A stretch of 32,239 nucleotides of DNA from Verrucomicrobiota bacterium. GTDB lineage: Bacteria; Verrucomicrobiota; Verrucomicrobiia; Chthoniobacterales; UBA10450. The notes below the pieces were generated by a model. It was not told the DNA's origin and did no database searches. It saw only the letters and a list, made by a program, of their open reading frames with translations. This document shows, piece by piece, positions 30,331-32,239 of this stretch (its first letter is position 1; each line of letters begins with the position of its first letter). The position numbers and the translations under genes were made by a program. Location: assembly GCA_003219195.1 (NCBI GenBank), contig QHPX01000086.1:587-32825 (forward strand), written 5' to 3'.

Positions 30331-30361
30331 TTGGTTTTCTTTTGCTGTTTTGTGGTATAAT
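30331..30361 (+). promoter_or_regulatory. Candidate sigma70 promoter with extended -10
   Basis: A consensus TATAAT (30356-30361) is preceded by TGG, an extended -10 element, in a locally T-rich stretch. A weak -35 TTGGTT lies at 30331-30336 with a 19-base spacer. It is about 130 bases upstream of the TPR gene at 30492, in the right orientation. Confidence 0.45.
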
Positions 30362-30491
30362 CAAGCGCGTCCCGAGGAAAGACGTAAGCCTCCCGTGAAT
30401 AACGCTTGTCGGTGGCGAGAATTGAGTCGAGGGCTTCAGCGAATCCTATTTTTTGCATGTGAAGGTGATCTCTCCAGGAAGAGCGACAGCT

Positions 30492-31334
30492 ATGATAATT
30501 AGCAACTGCGCGCGGAGCAACTGGAGTAAATGCAAAAGAGCTGCCGCCACGCTCTTCATTCTGCTCCTTACGCCTGTGCTCGCGCGTGCGCAATCCATCG
30601 GTCCGTCGGTAAAAACGTGGATAGAAATCAAAGCGGCCCATAAGGCATCGGAGGCACTCGCGAATCCCAACGTAACGGCAAAAGAGCGTCTGCGTGTGGA
30701 GCAAATCTACTACCAACTCGTCCGGGACAATCCGCAGTCTGTCCCGGCGCAAAACGCCCTTGCCGCATTTCTCTGGAAAAACAGGAAGGCGGAAGCAGCC
30801 ATCGAACATTGGCGGACAGCGCAACGGCTCGAGCCGGAGAATGGGGAAGCGGCCAACTCGTTGGGCGGCGCGTACCTCAGGATGGGCCGCGTCCGCGAAG
30901 CGGCGGAGCAGTTTCTTTTGGCGGTTCGCTCCGAAAGTGACAATCCCGATTATCATTTCGACCTCGGGAACGTCGAATTCCTCCTCCGCCGTGATCTGAC
31001 GGCGGCTTGGAAGACCGATTCTGCGGATTTGTTGCAACGCGCCCTGTTCCAATTTCGCGAAGCCAGCCGGCTCGCTCCGACCGACCTGGAATATGCCCGA
31101 GCTTACGCGGAAACATTTTATGGAATGCCGAACCCCGATTGGGATGAGGCGCAAATCGCCTGGCAGCATTATCTCGAGCTCTCCACGAATCGGAACTTCG
31201 GCTACTTGCAGCTCGCGCGGGTCAGCCTGAAGCGGCACAAGAAAACTGAAGCCTTGTCTTTCCTCGATAAAATTTCAGACTCCTCGTATTCCGAGGTAAA
31301 AGAAAAACTGCGGAAGCAAGCCGAAGCACTCTAG
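30492..31334 (+). CDS. Exported TPR-repeat protein
   Basis: A 280-residue protein with an extended basic N-terminus, a hydrophobic core (AAATLFILLLTPVLARAQS) and a likely cleavage after ARA (about residue 33). At least four TPR-like helix pairs follow (residues 65-280), for example VPAQNALAAFLWKNRKAEAA, then GEAANSLGGAYLRMGRVREA and DYHFDLGNVEFLLR. TPRs are protein-binding scaffolds; the partner is unknown and no enzyme domain is present. The frame is open from a TTG at 30453, but the ATG at 30492 is preceded by AGGAAGAG. An antisense frame of similar length is a shadow. It lies between two copies of the hairpin repeat. Confidence 0.75.
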   Translation: MIISNCARSNWSKCKRAAATLFILLLTPVLARAQSIGPSVKTWIEIKAAHKASEALANPNVTAKERLRVEQIYYQLVRDNPQSVPAQNALAAFLWKNRKAEAAIEHWRTAQRLEPENGEAANSLGGAYLRMGRVREAAEQFLLAVRSESDNPDYHFDLGNVEFLLRRDLTAAWKTDSADLLQRALFQFREASRLAPTDLEYARAYAETFYGMPNPDWDEAQIAWQHYLELSTNRNFGYLQLARVSLKRHKKTEALSFLDKISDSSYSEVKEKLRKQAEAL

Positions 31335-31572
31335 ACGACGGCGAAGCACGAGAAGCGGGTTTGCTTTCGTTACCCATCACCGTGGCTCCTGCTTTCGAAT
31401 ATCGCGTTCAAGCTTCTTCATAGTTTCGACCACCGTCACGTCGATTCAAATTCTGGGACTATTCTAGCGACGTTCATTCCCAAATTTCCATGGTACCGCG
31501 ACCGGGCCGATTCGAAAAATAAGGGCACACGTTGTCCCTCGAAGAATTGCGCCAAATAGTCACGGACGACGA
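31335..31572. other. Region without a convincing gene
   Basis: There is no conserved frame on either strand. Short pieces on the minus strand look weakly coding but are cut by stops, which would fit decayed genes. Confidence 0.5.
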
Positions 31573-31627
31573 AATAAGGGGACTCATCGCGTCCCCTTAA
31601 AAATCCTCTTCTAGGCGAGAACAGTTT
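31573..31627. repeat. Hairpin repeat, copy 2
   Basis: AATAAGGGGAC-TCATCGC-GTCCCCTT is a perfect 8-bp hairpin (AAGGGGAC/GTCCCCTT) followed by AAAAATCCTCTTCTAGGCGAGAACAGTT. It matches copy 1 over about 48 bases with a handful of changes. It sits about 20 bases before the next gene. Confidence 0.75.
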
Positions 31628-31646
31628 TCAGCGTTACTGTTCTATC

Positions 31647-32050
31647 ATGTCTCCGGCCCAAGAAGACGGGGACGAGGTGAAAAAGCAGAAGCGCACCCCA
31701 GCTTATAACAATAGTTTTGGCCCCAACACTGATAAGTTGCTTCACCTTCTACGATTTACCGAGAGGGCTACACAAAGCTATCTTCCACAGTTACAGGCCG
31801 TTTCCCCTAAGATAGGCGCGTTAAGTCCCGCAGACGCGGACTACGCAGAGAAGCTCCGCCAGGTGGCTGAGCAAGCTCTCAAGCACACCTCGGAATTAAC
31901 CGGCGGTATTCTCACCATTCACGAACTGATGCCGGTACTAATTGTCGCGATCACACTCTCGCCTTTCACTGTGCGTACGCCAGCCTCATTTTCTCGATAG
32001 TGTCGATCGTCGTGCTGCTGACGCTCCTGTTGCATTTGCTCATCCGTTGA
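31647..32050 (+). pseudogene. Small two-helix membrane protein with apparent frameshift
   Basis: An ATG at 31647 opens a 117-codon frame: a hydrophilic helical part (TDKLLHLLRFTERATQSYLP, then YAEKLRQVAEQALKHTSELT), followed by a first hydrophobic segment ELMPVLIVAITL. The frame then turns polar and stops at 32000. In the next frame, from about 31970, the sequence reads CAYASLIFSIVSIVVLLTLL then LHLLIR and stops at 32048-32050, a textbook second membrane helix. A one-base indel near 31955-31972 would join them. It may be a real mutation, a sequencing error or programmed shifting. I do not recognise the family; the layout (coiled-coil plus hairpin of helices) is holin- or effector-like, but that is a guess. 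Confidence 0.5.
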
Positions 32051-32133
32051 CAAACAAGAAGCAAAATGTTCGTAATATCATGAGAAAATATTTTTGTCGT
32101 CGCTGTTGGGTTACACATTTCTGTTCTTGGTGC

Positions 32134-32239
32134 TCATGCGACCGCCTTCTTGGTTTCCATTTCTGCGGTGTATTTGCCGAAGCGCGCTTTACTGTTGCAC
32201 CAGGCGCGGTGATGGAGCGCCCGTTGCGCATCGGCCACA
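32134..32239 (-). CDS. C-terminus of an unidentified gene running off the window
   Basis: Minus-strand frame with 34 codons and a stop at 32134-32136: VADAQRALHHRAWCNSKARF then GKYTAEMETKKAVA. It is rich in basic residues and coding-like in codon third positions. I do not recognise the family. The other minus-strand frame over this stretch (32040-32231) is less convincing. Confidence 0.35.
   Translation of the reverse strand, partial: VADAQRALHHRAWCNSKARFGKYTAEMETKKAVA

Noticed and set aside
30209-30502. 97-codon plus-strand frame
   Set aside because: It runs through hairpin repeat copy 1 and the promoter region and has no family pattern.
30276-31238. Open frame of 320 codons on the minus strand
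   Set aside because: It is antisense to the TPR protein gene, rich in arginine and cysteine with no domain pattern. The plus-strand frame has a signal peptide and clear TPR motifs.

Overview
The window is bacterial chromosome, most likely from a soil-type member of Verrucomicrobiota (Chthoniobacterales/Spartobacteria-like). This rests on the overall protein style, a Bat aerotolerance operon ending in a TPR/SH3 protein, a PilM-first type IV pilus block like that of Akkermansia, a single-chain (alpha2) glycyl-tRNA synthetase, and GC-rich intergenic hairpins. No 16S rRNA is present, so the assignment is inference.

Layout. 1-2.1 kb: the 3' end of gyrA with a two-way terminator, a small lipoprotein, a release-factor-like GGQ protein and an FMN reductase. 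2.0-3.1 kb is scarred: a 3'-half tRNA-like fragment, a response regulator, the tail of an IS1-type transposase and an intact tRNA-Leu(UAA). 3.2-5.9 kb: a DJ-1/PfpI gene broken by an internal deletion, then pgsA and der. 6-14.4 kb: an eight-gene operon-like run of MoxR ATPase, DUF58 protein, a membrane-anchored helper, BatA, a fused BatB-BatC, BatD and a BatE-like TPR/SH3 protein, followed at 14.5 kb by a conserved protein of unknown role. 16-18.7 kb: pilM, pilN-, pilO- and pilP-like genes without a secretin. 18.8-29 kb is mostly housekeeping: a uracil-DNA glycosylase-like protein, cstA, a methyltransferase, valS, murI, YjbR, a Tat-exported hemerythrin, glyS and an OsmC protein. 29.1 kb: tRNA-Val(CAC). 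From there to the end the DNA changes character: sparse genes, gene remnants, two copies of a hairpin repeat, a frameshifted two-helix membrane protein and a fragment of another gene. It looks like an accessory region next to a tRNA.

How the genes work together. The MoxR/DUF58/Bat run would form an envelope complex in which an AAA+ ATPase remodels membrane VWA proteins whose TPR and beta-rich partners face the periplasm. PilM and PilN (with an N-terminal NLL motif) plus PilO and PilP would form the inner-membrane alignment complex of a type IV pilus.

The most unusual signal is not a gene. The 12-mer ATTGTCGATCTT (or its complement AAGATCGACAAT) occurs eight times exactly and five more times with one mismatch. 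It appears in both orientations and several reading frames, and it is absent from the tRNA-Val-linked accessory end. Other oddities are a heptanucleotide tandem repeat and a perfect 16-bp palindrome inside valS, and several palindromic intergenic repeats.
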